Of a stretch of DNA of 64,000 nt, positions 24,251-36,400 are shown piece by piece; the first letter of the stretch is position 1; the number at the start of each line of letters is the position of its first letter. This DNA is from Tetranychus cinnabarinus (taxonomy: Eukaryota > Arthropoda > Arachnida > Trombidiformes > Tetranychidae). The translations under genes and the position numbers were made by a program. The notes under the pieces were generated by a model. That model had not been told where the DNA came from, made no database searches, and saw only the letters and a program-made list of their open reading frames with translations. The stretch spans positions 1,364,001 through 1,428,000 of the forward strand of contig WHVY01000005.1 in the NCBI GenBank assembly GCA_022266195.1. Reading direction: 5' to 3'.

Positions 24251-25357
24251 CTTGTAGATTTAAAAAAAAGAGAAGGGAAGAGAAAAGAAGAAGAATGGTG
24301 AGAAGAAGAAAAAAAGAGGAGAAAAAGGAGTAAAGTAGATTTAGTAACAAGAAATAAGAAAAAAAGTTAAATAAATAGCAATTGATGTACAATTGAAAAA
24401 CAGATTTATGAAAAGATGATTGAATTGAAAGACCTTGATAAATCCTCAGCTTTTGGTTAATTATACTTTTTCTCTGCCTTTCTCCTTTTTTTGATTTAAT
24501 GCCGTTGTGCATAAGTAAAAGTGTTAAAAAACATCATTCCAAGGCTCTTCAGTTGTGTATCCCATCCCTCATCATCAACGAATAGCACAAGTTTCACATG
24601 GTAACCTGTTTTCTTTTCTTTTCTTTTGAATGTTGCATTTGCTTTTTTCTCTCTTTACATCTTTTCTGCTTTTCTTGGTAACACAATTTAACACAACCCT
24701 TTCGTTCTTTATTCCTGGATCTTTAAAGGTCCGTTCAAGGTTTTGGACCTCGTTATTGTATGGCCTTCTAAATAGTGAAAAACGGGTTCCTGTTTTCTTT
24801 TTGCTTGCACTAAACTCTAGCTTTATCAGTTATGGACCAGAAATCCGTTTCTTTTCTTGGCTTGTCAATTTAGTCTTTTAACTTTCATTAGGATTAACTC
24901 AGGGAGACAGTTTTCTTTATTGGATTTTTCGGACTTGTACTGTTATCAAACTAGGCTCCCATGAATACGGAAATAAATTATAATTATACTTTTCCAATTT
25001 CACCAAGCTTATCATCATCATTTTCCAATTCCGTTGGTTCCTTTGTTTTGCCTTTGTTGTCTAATTTGAAATGTATTTTGTAACAATTACTTTTGCCTTT
25101 TGTTTCCTCAGATTCTTTGTAAAATGAAATTTAGAGGACACGTCAACCACAGGAATTGATACTCATTCTAAGCCATGCCAGAATATTTTTGGGTTTCCAA
25201 GGACAGCAGCAACTTCAAACTTTTTTTTCACTTTTCATCAGTGGAACCAAAAAATATGAACAGAGAGATGAGATGAAGAAAAAAAAGAGAGAAAGAAAAG
25301 TGTAAGAAAAAAAACATTAACAGATAGAAGGGTAAATAACTGTGAACAAAAATAAAC

Positions 25358-25678
25358 TTAAATTGATTAATCTGTAATGCTTGAGCAGTTGATAAATGAA
25401 TGAATCCCTTGTCCGTACCAACAGTTATTACATCATTGCGTATACTTGAGAGAATCTGGAATGAGAAGTCACCTAAAAGAGAAAGAAGGTAAAATGTATG
25501 CGTTAGGAAAATAAGACAAAGTGAATAAAATTGCATAAAAATGGTTAGAAATGGTGAGATAATTACCGTTACCAAAAATCAATTTATAAGCTGGCTCTTG
25601 CAAAAACGTGTTGGAAGTAACCGTTGAAAGAAACGGTCTTTTTATGGAAATTTTCTGGTTTGTGAACTCGTCATGGGT
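25358..25678 (-). CDS. Two joined candidate exons of an unknown minus-strand gene
   Basis: Exon one (25567-25678) follows a CGTTAG acceptor and encodes 37 codons plus one base. It ends GGTAACG|GTAATT. An intron of 94 bp with a CTAAC-type branch site and a CTTCTTTCTCTTTTAG acceptor leads to exon two, which starts at 25472 and restores the frame (G+GT). The joined peptide reads coherently across the junction (AYKLIFGN / GDFSFQILSS) and continues with NDVITVGTDKGFIHLS, which is beta-strand-like. The 3' end is uncertain: a weak GTTTAT donor at 25357, or an earlier GTAATA donor at 25431 in phase with the 24.2-kb candidate. No start codon or family is identified. A TAGATGGCGG-type motif at 25831-25840 could mark its promoter. 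Confidence 0.35.
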
Positions 25679-28090
25679 CTAACGATCATAGTTGAAATGG
25701 TTATCACCATTGTTAATAAATTAAAATAGATAAATTGGTGCAACAAGACAAAAACAAGTGACTAAACCCAACCGCAAACAAAGCTTTTCAAGAGAACAAA
25801 AGAAAGGATTTTTTTTCTTTAACCGATTAACCGCCATCTACTGAAAATTAAAGCCGCGTTTTATTATTCAAATGTTTATCTTTTGGTTTTAATTTAATTT
25901 AAATCAATTAAAGTCAATTGTTTTTAATCTAATTTGTGATTTGAACAACATTAAATGCTCTGTTAACCCAGTGTTGTCTTCGTTTAGGACACTTTTCATT
26001 TCTTTTGTGTTGAAATAAAAATAAAACCAGTACCAGAAATATGTTACCCCATGAGCTGGTTCATTAAGTAGCCCTTTCTCAAAGCTAAATCAAGAGGATA
26101 TAGCTAAATGTGACATTCATCGTATCAGACGATATGTTGGCTGGTGGAGACAATTAACTTCTGTCTTGGTTTCGTTTAACACATGCTGATTGTTTGAATG
26201 CTGCCTTTGGTTTCGGACTATGGACACTGTCAATCTCTTTTTGGTGATACAAATGGTCGTTTGTTATTGCTTATTGAGGGCGATATGCAAAGGTTACAAC
26301 TAAAGGAACAGAAGAAAAGATGCAAAAATTTGGTATAATTTTTGTGTCAAAGAGCCTCCATCTTGTTAGCCCTACGGATTAATCTCAGGTAATACGCTTT
26401 TGAGTAAAATAAGTTGCTTCATCTGTTTTTTTTCGTAGAATGAAAATAAATTCCAATCTTTATTCTTTCATTACATTTCTTTCTTTCCCATTATGTCTAA
26501 TTAATTTCAATCTAGAATCATCGATTTTTGTTTGTAAATTTGGCGTCTTTTACTTTCTTTCTTTCTGATCTAATATACTTTGATTAAATTCAGTCTTCAC
26601 ACTTGAGTCTTCGCAAAAGAAAAGTGTTCAAGGGTAGTAGTAAATTAGGTGTTGGTATCGAGATCATTAGAAGGAAAGTTGACTTTTTTTTACTAAAGAC
26701 CATCATCATTATCATCAATTGCAATTACAACAACATCGAGTATCATCATCATTATCGTTGTACAGAGGGAAAAAGAATAAAAGTAAGTTGATGAAATTGA
26801 ATCAAGTTAAAGATCTAAATGTTGTGTATATTCTCTATGTGATTTACTGCAACCGGATGGACACAGACAGGTCATGGGAAACCAGGTTTAAAGGGTGTGA
26901 CCTTTCAAGCCAGTTTAATAATCAAACAATGACGTTCCTAAAATAATAATGGCTACCAAGCTGAAATGATGACCTTACACAATTATTTTTAATACCTGTT
27001 ATATTAGCTAAAAGTTATTTAACCAGTCCACCAATGTGATCACCATGTTTTTTTTATCTGAGTAAGTTAAGTCTTTTCCCGTTTGTTTTTCTAACCTTCC
27101 CTCAATTTGCTGCCCTTCTTCAGTTAAGTTTATCTGTTTCAGTGTCTGTTGACCCTTCTTTTAAAGGCCAAAAATCCAATGTAAAAGGAGAGTTTTAAAA
27201 GAACGAAGCTAAATAAAGAAAGAGTGACTCCTCTTTACCCTAAGGGTAAGTAACATTGGCTAATATATCTTGTTGTCAGTGTATCACTATCATTATTACC
27301 TTCTTCATCATTTTCCCTTCATCTCCCAACAAGTCTTTAAGTTAAAGACTACAAGTTTTGTCCTTTTTCTCTGGTTGACCATTAATCTAAACTTTTCTTT
27401 CTTCTCTCTCTCTTTTAGCCTTTTCCATCCATCTACCCTGAGTTTTCCCAGCACATTAAGGAACATCGCATGGCTACTCACTTTGAAAATTTCAATTTTT
27501 TCCACCTTCTTTCTAAATCTTTCCATAGAGATTTGACTCCTCTTCAGACCTCTCCTCTCTCTCTCTCTCACTCTTACCTGAATATGAATTTCCTTGCAAC
27601 TTTCATAACTTCCAATGGTTCCCTTTTCAACTGTCCATAATAATTGTGTAATAATTTCAGGTAAACCGATTGCTTGCATTTACTCTTATAATTTTGTTTC
27701 TACTTTCTTCTTCTCTTTTCCTCTCTCACTGGACCGAATCTTTACCTCGGACATGAGTTGAGTTTTAAAAGGAATTGGCATTGGAAGAAAAGGTAGAAAG
27801 TAGGAAAACAAAAAGCAAAGACAAATTGTCTTAATCAGTCAACTTTTTTGTTTTTATTGTTTTTCATTGTTTCTTTTTTTACCTTTTTTTCTCTTGCTTA
27901 TTTATTAGTCACCTTGCTTTGTCCCTAATAATGATCATGACTGTTATAATCATTATCTTTTTTTTCATCATTATGACCATTATTTTGAATCACTGTGAAT
28001 CTAACTATACAATAAATGACAAAGTCCATAAGGCTGATTGTTGTGATGTAAAGGCGTTACCCCACACTCAACAAACACAGCAAAAAAATG
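25679..28090. other. Mostly non-coding; short coding-like islands near 26.0-26.3 kb
   Basis: AT-rich. At about 26.05-26.34 kb both strands show 30-50-codon frames of balanced composition. A plus-strand frame from 26199 ends in TAA at 26337. No consistent splice model emerged. The rest of the stretch shows only simple repeats and poly-T. Confidence 0.3.
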
Positions 28091-28661
28091 GGGGGCGGGT
28101 CATTCTAGCGAAAGACAAAAGAGCGAAGGTCAACTGAGCGAAAGGCATTTGGGCAAAAGTCACTTGAGCGAAAATTCAACTTGAAGATTTTGAGCTGATC
28201 ATTTGAAATAAACTGATTAAATGTCTAAATGAATGAGACAAATAAGCAAATCTTGATCAAAGTTGAAACTTCGATCTTCAGAATGTGATCTGTGATCTTC
28301 GATCAGATCTGAATCTTTTGAAAGATGAGTTTCAGGTCTCTAACTATTGCGGTCACTCGAAATGCAGGTCTAACTGAAAATCGAAGTGATCTTTTATTTC
28401 ACAAATTAAGTGCATTTTCTGGTTGGCTATTAAAAGTAATATCAGCAAAATGAAAAATCTGGTCACACAAATGTACAAAAAGCTATCGAAGTTTCAACTT
28501 TGAACTCGATTTTCTCGAAAACTGTCGATCGAAGAAATCATTTAATAGCCCTAATAGACTCAGTTTTTTTCTTATTTCTTTTCGCTCAAGTGACTTTTGC
28601 TCAAATCCCTTTCGCTCAGTTGACCTTCGCTCAAATGCTTTTCGCTGATTTGACCCTAGAC
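28091..28661. mobile_element. Foldback / MULE-like non-autonomous DNA transposon
   Basis: The two ends are inverted copies of one another. Each starts with GGGTCA and carries about four tandem copies of a 16-18-bp unit of the form GAGCGAAAGGCATTT (28097-28175 left, 28583-28656 right). A second inverted pair, CAAAGTTGAAACTTCGAT, lies further in (about 28257-28275 and 28484-28502). Near-identical CAAAAAAATG / CAAAAAATG flanks at 28081-28090 and 28662-28670 look like a 9-10-bp target-site duplication, which is typical of Mutator-like elements. There is no transposase. Terminal inverted repeats built of tandem subrepeats are the hallmark of foldback elements. Confidence 0.7.
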
Positions 28662-30842
28662 CAAAAAATGCATTACATTTGCCTCAATCAAGTGGGTACT
28701 GATCAATACTAAAGTTAAAGTTGCTCAGATCATGCAAACATTATGCAACTATCGTAACTTGATATACATTTTTTCAATTCCTATCTTTAACCCGTGATAA
28801 AAGTTGAAACCGTATTATTTCAACTGTTTTTCACGCGTTTACTTTGCCCAGGCAAGAGTAAATTGTTTGCATAATTGTTTAAGTAACTTGTAAACAGAGA
28901 GTTTAGTCTTGTGATGCCAAGTGATCTTAATTTGTTGAAATTAAGACGCAAACTTGTTAACTATTGATTGGTGTGAGGATTATGAGAACCCAATTTTGTT
29001 AGGGTTACGCCTTTACCCAGCATATAACTAACACAAAAATATTAACCAAAAAAGTGAGAGAAAAGACTAAACTTATCTTTCCTTTTCACATTATTCTGTT
29101 TACGCTCACACAATTATTAAGGGTTATTATTAAAGGAAATAACTGTTCAACTTGAAGCTCAATGCCAATACTGGATCAAAATTTTTTGTCGATTTTTGTT
29201 CTTTTCTCTCTTTATTCTTGCTGTATTTTCATCTTCCTTTCTCTCTTATGTTACTAACAGTTCTATCCTTTCATTTTTTTTGCAGAAGAAAAAAAAGGTT
29301 CACATTAAACAAGGAGAAGAAGCAAAAAAGCCTAAACCAAAGGGAAAACAAAAGGAAGAAGAAAAGAGAACGAAAAAAAAAGAGAAATCGAAAGTAAAGC
29401 AAATAAAAAAATAAAGAGTCAAGATTACCAGGAAAAAGTAATCATCATTCTACAATCATGACTTTGGGTGTAAAACATGTTCACAATATTCATCAGCTGG
29501 TGAGGTTTAGTGAATCTAAAATCTAACTCTAAAATCATCAAAATAGATTGGGTTTTAATTTATTGGTTACCAATAGTTTGTAAATGCTTCAAGTTGCTTG
29601 GATTGCTCTTCAGAGAAAATTATTGCACTGGTTTTGTATAAAAACGCACGCGTCGAGGTTAAGCCAAGACATGATTCTCAAGTGAGTGACTTGAGGACAC
29701 CCTTTAATTCATCATACAAGCTTGTTTAGTGTTAGGTGCATCATGCAGAAATCTAGAAATAAACAAAACTTGAAATTATTATGAGCCTAATATACAAAAA
29801 TTTATAATAATCGTTATCTTTTTCATCTCCTTTATCGTCCTCTTGAAGTGGTTCCAAGCAACTGTCCATGGCATGTTATAATCATTAAACAATGTATCAA
29901 CAGATTCCGTGTTTTAATGATATTCTTAATAAGCGATCAGCTTAGATTTGACCAGAGACAAAACAAACATCCTGAAGCTAACCGCCCTCATCTCCCGACA
30001 TAACATTAACATATCCGCTCTCTCAATATCGCTTTATATAATATAATTCATGCGGTTCATTGTTTTGATCAGACAGAATAATTTTATTGTTATTTAGTCC
30101 ATTCTTTCAAATAATTTTCATCAGTCTTCCCATTTACACTATGAGTTTAGTTTTTAGTTTGATGCCATCAAATTCAAGTAGAGTTGGAATGTCCCTTTCC
30201 GTTATTAATTTTAGGTTTTTATTTAAATTTCCATTTTCATATTCTCATTATTTATTAGAAAAGTTCATTGAGTTAATCTTTCAGGAAATTTTATCAGCGC
30301 CAAGTCAATATCTTAGAACAATTTCTAAAACCAACAATAAGGAATGAAACTAATTGATGACAAATTGGTTAACAGAACAATTAGATAATCTTAAAAACAT
30401 GAATAATATTAAAAAGAAAAATTTTAATCGATTTCAATTAAAATTGAATTTCAATTTATGACATAAACAATTGTTTTGAATTTTGACAAGAAAGCAAATC
30501 TCTTTCTTCCTTTCTTCTCTTTCCTTACAACATTAAGCCGGCTTTCACCGGCTTCGGTATTTTGCCGGTTTCACATTGTTACGCCATCTATCGAGTAATC
30601 TGGTTCCTTCAAATGTAAGAAGATGCACGTTAAATTTGTCTCTGTGATTATTTTGTTTTTTGAGTGATTTATAAGTTTAATTAATTAAATTTTATGTGCC
30701 AAAATACTTCCGTTGACTGAAAACAACGCTTACTCGAAAACCTCATCGAAATACGTCCTTTTACTCAAAAGTTGTAATTAAAAAACCTTTTGTCACCCAT
30801 ATACATCACTTGGTAACTCTTTGTTTCGGCTGCTATACTACA
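28662..30842. other. Non-coding DNA; promoter region of the Gag-like gene at its right end
   Basis: No supported gene. The K/E-rich frame at 29.15-29.41 kb is low-complexity. GCCGGC/CCGG repeats lie at 30537-30570, and an ACGCCATCTA motif (TAGATGGCGT on the other strand) at 30581-30590, about 250 bp upstream of the next gene's ATG. Confidence 0.45.
30581..30590 (-). promoter_or_regulatory. TAGATGGCGT motif upstream of the Gag-like gene
   Basis: One of at least nine TAGATGGC sites in the window. The core resembles the AGRTGGCGC core of insect CTCF sites. Function is inferred from resemblance and position only. Confidence 0.35.
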
Positions 30843-32193
30843 ATGGCTGCTCCAAATACAACCACCACTACTAATACCTCATTGACTATTCTGGTAAGCT
30901 TTCTTTATCAATCAACTTTTGTTAGTAATAAGGAATTAAATGTTATAAATTAACTTAAATCATTATAATTTAACTGATAAATATAAAGAAACTATTAATA
31001 TAAATAAACTAATGTATAATTTTACTATCTACTATCTGACCTAACAGAGTAACACAAGTATTGTGCTGAAGGATAGACAGAATGCGGTATTGAATTTTAT
31101 TAAATCGTTCATGAAGATAGATGAAACAAATAAGAATGTGATATTAACTAGAATTAGAGGTGTTCCGTTTATGGAGATTCTGGATGGTATGTTGACCTCT
31201 GAAGCATGGCTAAAGACTGCCACGGCTGAGGATATAGGCTGTTGTTCTCGTTTTGCGTCTGACCTTAAGTTGGTCTTACAAGAAGATGATTTTCCAGATA
31301 TAGTTTTTCAAGGTTCATCTGTATCAGGTCTTTCAAATAATCAAATACGTCGCTTATCTTGCCAGCGTTTCTCTACTCTTGCCTATCCGAAAACCTGGTT
31401 CAGTGTTGAGGACATTGAAATATGGCCGACACTTATATTGAAAGCTCAGATGCATAAGCGCTCTCTTGATAAAGATGCTTCCTCAAAAATGTATTCCCAT
31501 ATTGAACAATTACTTAAGCAGACTGAGTATAATGCAGGGGAGATAGTTGAGATTGAGCCAGGGTATGAAAGTTTAAAGATAAAATGCCTTGACATTGCTA
31601 GTAGATCTAGAATTCAGAAATTCTTAGAATCTAAACTTACTAAAGAATGGTCAGTGATAGTGCCTGAGCTTTTTAACCCACTAGTAAGAATTGGTCATGT
31701 TAAAGAGACTTGTACGGATGAAGAACACATGAAGAAATGGTTAGATAGCCTGTTAAAAAGAAATGATTGGAGTGACCCGAATAAAGAAGTTAAGATTGCT
31801 CATATCTATAAGAGAACGGGTTACATAGATGTGTTATTAGAAGTTACACCTGCAATCAGAGAAAAGATTGAATTAAAGTATGGCAGAGTTAATCTTGGTT
31901 ATGCACTAGCGAAAGTTACTGACTTTTTTGATCTAAAAATTTGTAGACAATGCAGCGGATATGGGCATCTAACAACCAAGTGTCGTTTAGTTTCTAGATG
32001 TGGTTTTTGCTCTAAAAATCATACAAATGTTTTCTCTCCTTGTCCCGCTGAAAAAGATAGAGGACGGCAACGATGCCCAAATTGCTGGCAGATAGGTCAG
32101 AATGCTTTTGATAAACAATGTCCTGTCTTTCGCACAAAACTACAACATTCACTTGAAAAAATAAATTTCAATTACAAACTAATTATGAATTAA
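30843..32193 (+). CDS. Spliced Gag-like protein with CCHC zinc knuckles
   Basis: Exon 1 (30843-30893) encodes a short Thr/Asn-rich start (MAAPNTTTTTNTS) and ends CTG|GTAAGC. A 154-bp intron ends in CTAACAG at 31047, and exon 2 (31048-32193) continues in phase, giving 398 residues. An in-frame TAA just before the acceptor shows that exon 2 alone has no upstream start. The C-terminal part holds three Cys-rich knuckles: CRQC..GH....C (about residue 313), CGFC...H....C, and CPNC.......C with the His apparently lost. The layout matches ORF1 (Gag) of non-LTR retrotransposons, which binds RNA. The next ORF, 363 bp downstream, is a second and different Gag. So this is either a host gene derived from a retrotransposon ORF1 or the remaining ORF1 of an older insertion. 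It has no frame breaks. The intron is unusual for a retroelement ORF. Confidence 0.7.
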
Positions 32194-32556
32194 CAATTAT
32201 AAAGAAATTGAAGTAACTTGAAACATAGTCGCTAAGAAAACTAATGACTCTTTGTAATCTGAACAACTATTTCAAAACCAAAACTAAGTAATGATTGTAA
32301 ACCGAGTAATAAAATTTCAGTAAACTTTTAAAATAAACAACCGACTTTGTTTTTAACACTTAAACGTAAATTGATTACTACTGCTAAGCCTCGCAAAAAT
32401 TAATTAAATCTTATGATCCTGCCTAATAATCTTGGGAACTTGCTGCTAATCTTGTTACATTGCTGCCATTTCTGAGAATGACTCTCTCGCAATATACTCG
32501 AGTCTCGAAAATTGGCATTTTATTTTCAACAACCATACTGAAAAGTCTGAACCATT

Positions 32557-33420
32557 ATGCTGTCGAATCGTTTTAACAACAACTTGAACACTAAGTTATA
32601 TCGTGAATTGCAAGCTACACGTTTAAATTGGTTAAACATTCAAGATTGTGAATTTATATTTGGAATTGAGCTCAAATTTCTCAATAATCAAGGGATCATT
32701 AGTCGAGATCCGGTGGAAACCAACAACAAGTTGTTGCGTCTTATTCGTAGGCTAAATCGTCCTCTTCGGAAAATCCGATACATTAAGAAACGTTTACCTA
32801 AGATTTCAATTTATTTCAATTCTGAAAGTCACTTAAACGAAGCTCGTGAAGCTTTTGCCCAACATCCCTTCGGTGTGTGGTTTACTGTTATTGAACCTGA
32901 ACCGCTATTCATCAAATTCACCATTTCAAAGCTTCTAACTCAAGCCTCCAAACAACAACTTACCGAACTCATTGTGTCTCAAAATCTTTTTGATTTTGAT
33001 AGTGGTACCCGAGTTACTAATATAACATCAACCCAGGAAAGTTCAACGGTTATCTTGCAAATAAGTGACCATAATCGTGAAAAACTACTCGATAACGACT
33101 TTAAAATCAAACTGTTCAAATTTACACTTCAAGCTTACGACCATTTGATTGTGATCATTTGTGAAAATTGTTGGGCGTACGGACATTATTACACCCAGTG
33201 TTTGCATCAAACTAAGTGCAAAAAGTGTGCCCAAAGACACGATTTAAACGTGTGTGAAAGTGAACTTACTATTTGTGCTAGCTGCCCAAGTGAAAACGCT
33301 CATAGAACGACGAGTTTAGACTGCCCTAAACTACAGCGTTACATTCAACGTTATGCCTCCAGATCCATCCGATCCTCAAAGTGGCTCGTCCTCCAACCAA
33401 GAGGAGTTGCCGATGATTAA
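32557..33420 (+). CDS. Retrotransposon 1 ORF1, Gag-like zinc-knuckle protein
   Basis: 287 residues. A basic N-terminal half (RLIRRLNRPLRKIRYIKKR) is followed by a beta-rich segment. The C-terminus has three knuckles: CENCWAYGHYYTQC, CKKCAQRHDLNVC and CASC....H.....C, at about residues 205-260. These coat or chaperone element RNA in related elements. The ATG at 32557 is the first in frame. The end overlaps ORF2 by 68 bases in the +1 frame, so ORF2 translation probably depends on reinitiation or frameshifting. It is not a copy of the Gag-like gene just upstream, although the domain layout is the same. Confidence 0.85.
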   Translation: MLSNRFNNNLNTKLYRELQATRLNWLNIQDCEFIFGIELKFLNNQGIISRDPVETNNKLLRLIRRLNRPLRKIRYIKKRLPKISIYFNSESHLNEAREAFAQHPFGVWFTVIEPEPLFIKFTISKLLTQASKQQLTELIVSQNLFDFDSGTRVTNITSTQESSTVILQISDHNREKLLDNDFKIKLFKFTLQAYDHLIVIICENCWAYGHYYTQCLHQTKCKKCAQRHDLNVCESELTICASCPSENAHRTTSLDCPKLQRYIQRYASRSIRSSKWLVLQPRGVADD

Positions 33421-36400
33421 ACTTTTTCATTTAAATACTGCAAAAGCCAAAGCTGAAACCAAGGATATGATCGAAGTAGCTCTACGTGGGAAGAATACGA
33501 TTGTCTCAGTGGTGGAAGCAAATCGCTTGGTTAGCGCTGATTATCTAAGATCATCTAATGTGGTAATAAATGATCAAACGGTCCTAGCAGTTTCTGATGA
33601 CCTTCACATCATCGCCTATGATACTACAAGAATTAACATTATCATCGCTCTCATCATGAAAAGAAACAAAGGTATTTTGGTATGTAATGCTTATGTTAAC
33701 CCAAGTGATACGCGGAATCTTATTCCGACCCTGTTAGCTCAGCTTGGACAATTTACCCATCTTCCGTTTATATTCACTGGTGATGTAAACGTCGAAGATC
33801 CTTCGTGGTCACTCAATAAGAATAGGATAAAACGAGAATCGTCTTACCTTGCCGATTTTATTAGAAACCAAAACCTCACTCTCTACAACCATTCACCTAC
33901 CGCAGACAATTTCACATTCAAAAAAGGAAGGTGCACTTCCTGGTTAGATATTATGTTCGGTAATATTGTTTGTAGGAACTTCAGACTCTCAGATGTCGTT
34001 ATTGATCACAAAGCTTTGAGTTTAGAAATCCGTCTATCGGATGTATTCAGCCATCTAACCAAACATCTCACTTTTAAAGCTAACTTTAAAATTTTAAAGA
34101 AAATACAGATAGATTGCAAGATAGATATAGCCAATGTTTATGAGATAGATAATACATTCAGACGCATTCAGACCGGCTTTTTGAAGAATGGGAAAGCCAT
34201 TATTCGTAAACACAAATATAATTTTCAAATTAGAAGATTGAGAAAGCGAATCAAAATATTGAATAGACAGAATAAAAACAATTTCAACTCAGCCATAAAT
34301 GACCACATTAAGGTAATGAAAGCTGAAGAGAAACATCTTAGAATGAGTGTGCACCGCAAATCCATCAGATATATGCTCAAAAACTTGAAAGAAACAAAGG
34401 AAATATGGAAACTCCTCAATAAATTATTGAAGAGGACAAATAGCCTTGTTTATTGTACTGGTAGAAATGAGGAAAGGTCGCAAATCTTGAGCTCTTTTAC
34501 ATTTAATCGTCCTCATTATACTTATCCGAATGAAACCATTGGAAATTGTTTGACGGAAGATGAAGTAGAGTTTGTCAGGCGTATGGTTTTTAAGAAACAA
34601 TCAGGTTATGGTGATGATTTTACCTTGAACATGTGGACGAAATTCTGGATAACAAATAAAGAATTGTTGATAAAATTGATAAAAGAAACCTTTAAAGTTG
34701 GATACATTCCCCAGATTCTCAAGGTGTATGGAGCTCACCCAATACCGAAACCGAATGGTGGTTACCGAATAATAAGAATTCCAAATTACATGTTAAGAAT
34801 TTACGACCGAATACTTACTCGACGGATAAAGAATGTTCTTCCAAAGATAATCATAAAACGTACACAGTTCGCGTTTCAATCTGAACTAAATGCGTACGAT
34901 CTTCATATTGTGTTATGTGAAGCCTGGTCGAGCTCAAAAACTCTCATTTGCCTAGATGTCAAAAAGGCTTTTGATGAAGTTAATGTGCAACTAGCCTTTG
35001 ATGAGCTTAATCCGCATCTTCCTCCATCTGATATTGAACTTTTACGCCAGTTCGTGGGTGAACGCTGGCTTCGAACAAGAATCAATGATGCTTTCAAATT
35101 TAAGCGAGATCCTCTGGGAGTACCTCAGGGTTCTACCATTGGCCCACTTATCTTCATCTGTGCGCTAAATCGTGTCATCAGAAATCTGAAAACAAAAGAT
35201 GTAAATATAATAGCATTTGCTGACGATATTTACATAATTTCAACACCAGCCAAACAACAACGAGACACTGATCTTGTGATTAGTGAACTGGCAAAAGCAA
35301 ATTTGTCCATCAATAATGAGAAAACTTTTGTACTAAATAGTACTAACAATCGGCCTGTGAAAGTAGCTGGCATCTACTTTAATATGGCTCCGTCGATTCC
35401 GAACATTGATAAAATCATTGAAGAAAACTCTGCATTTATATTACAAAACAGTAGTATGATTAGAGATCTACCTTATGCATTGGGCACCACAATCTTAAAT
35501 GCTCACACTCCTTCCATACTTCACTCGTTTCCAATATATTCGTTATTTAACAACCAAAGTTACATGGATTTAATCATCAAAGTACAATCCAGGGTCAACT
35601 TCTTTTTGAAACAACACTCAAAGACACCGAAAGCGTTATCCACTTGGACCCCGATTGTGGTTCAAAATCTCAAAAATCCAACTCAAGTCTGGCTTCAACA
35701 TGCAATAAATGCAGCGCTTCGTTCATCTTTAAACATAAACAAATGGCAAATAGTTCAATATTTTAAACCATTGCCACTATTTACCAAGAAACCGAATATG
35801 CTTAATTTTTTTGAGAAACTTGTAAAGCAACCTCTTTTCCCTCAAGCGGGATACAAGTTGAGGGGAGCAGAGTTGCAAATCATCTCAAGTAAAGGAGTAG
35901 ATTGTTATCGAATTGAAGACGAGACAGACGTATATGCAAATCACTTTCTTGCTATATACATAATGGTCAGTTTAACGAAAAACACTCCTACAACATACAT
36001 CATACCACAATTTCTGACGCTCCACAGAAATTCAAATACATCGGCTTTTGTTGCTAATCTGTTAAACCACAACGCGAAGTTCATATGGATGAACTGTAAT
36101 AAGCACAATGATCTAATTAAGACCACTGGAAAGATAACTACCATCAAAAATAATATAATTACTAGAGGCATGTTTGATAAACAGATGACAACCAAATTCA
36201 ACAAGTTATTCACAGAATTATATGAAGCTGATTCATCTAGCCTCTCACACTTTTTTGTTTTTGGCCAAGATGTTTCTTACATGCATCGCATTGGTAGTTG
36301 GACTTTGTATTCAATACTAAAGCTTTTAAATGCTTTGAATATCGACCATCGGAGACTAGCCAACATGAAGAAGGAACACAAGAAAGATCTTAAACACTTC

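Noticed and set aside
24630..24881. 83-codon hydrophobic plus-strand ORF starting at a true ATG
   Set aside because: Looks like a signal or membrane peptide, but the composition is that of T-rich DNA and the opposite strand also reads openly. Not enough to call a gene.
27308..27679. 123-codon minus-strand frame with RERERRGLKR
   Set aside because: Charged run comes from a (GA)n tract. The opposite strand is equally open and no start or splice context supports it.
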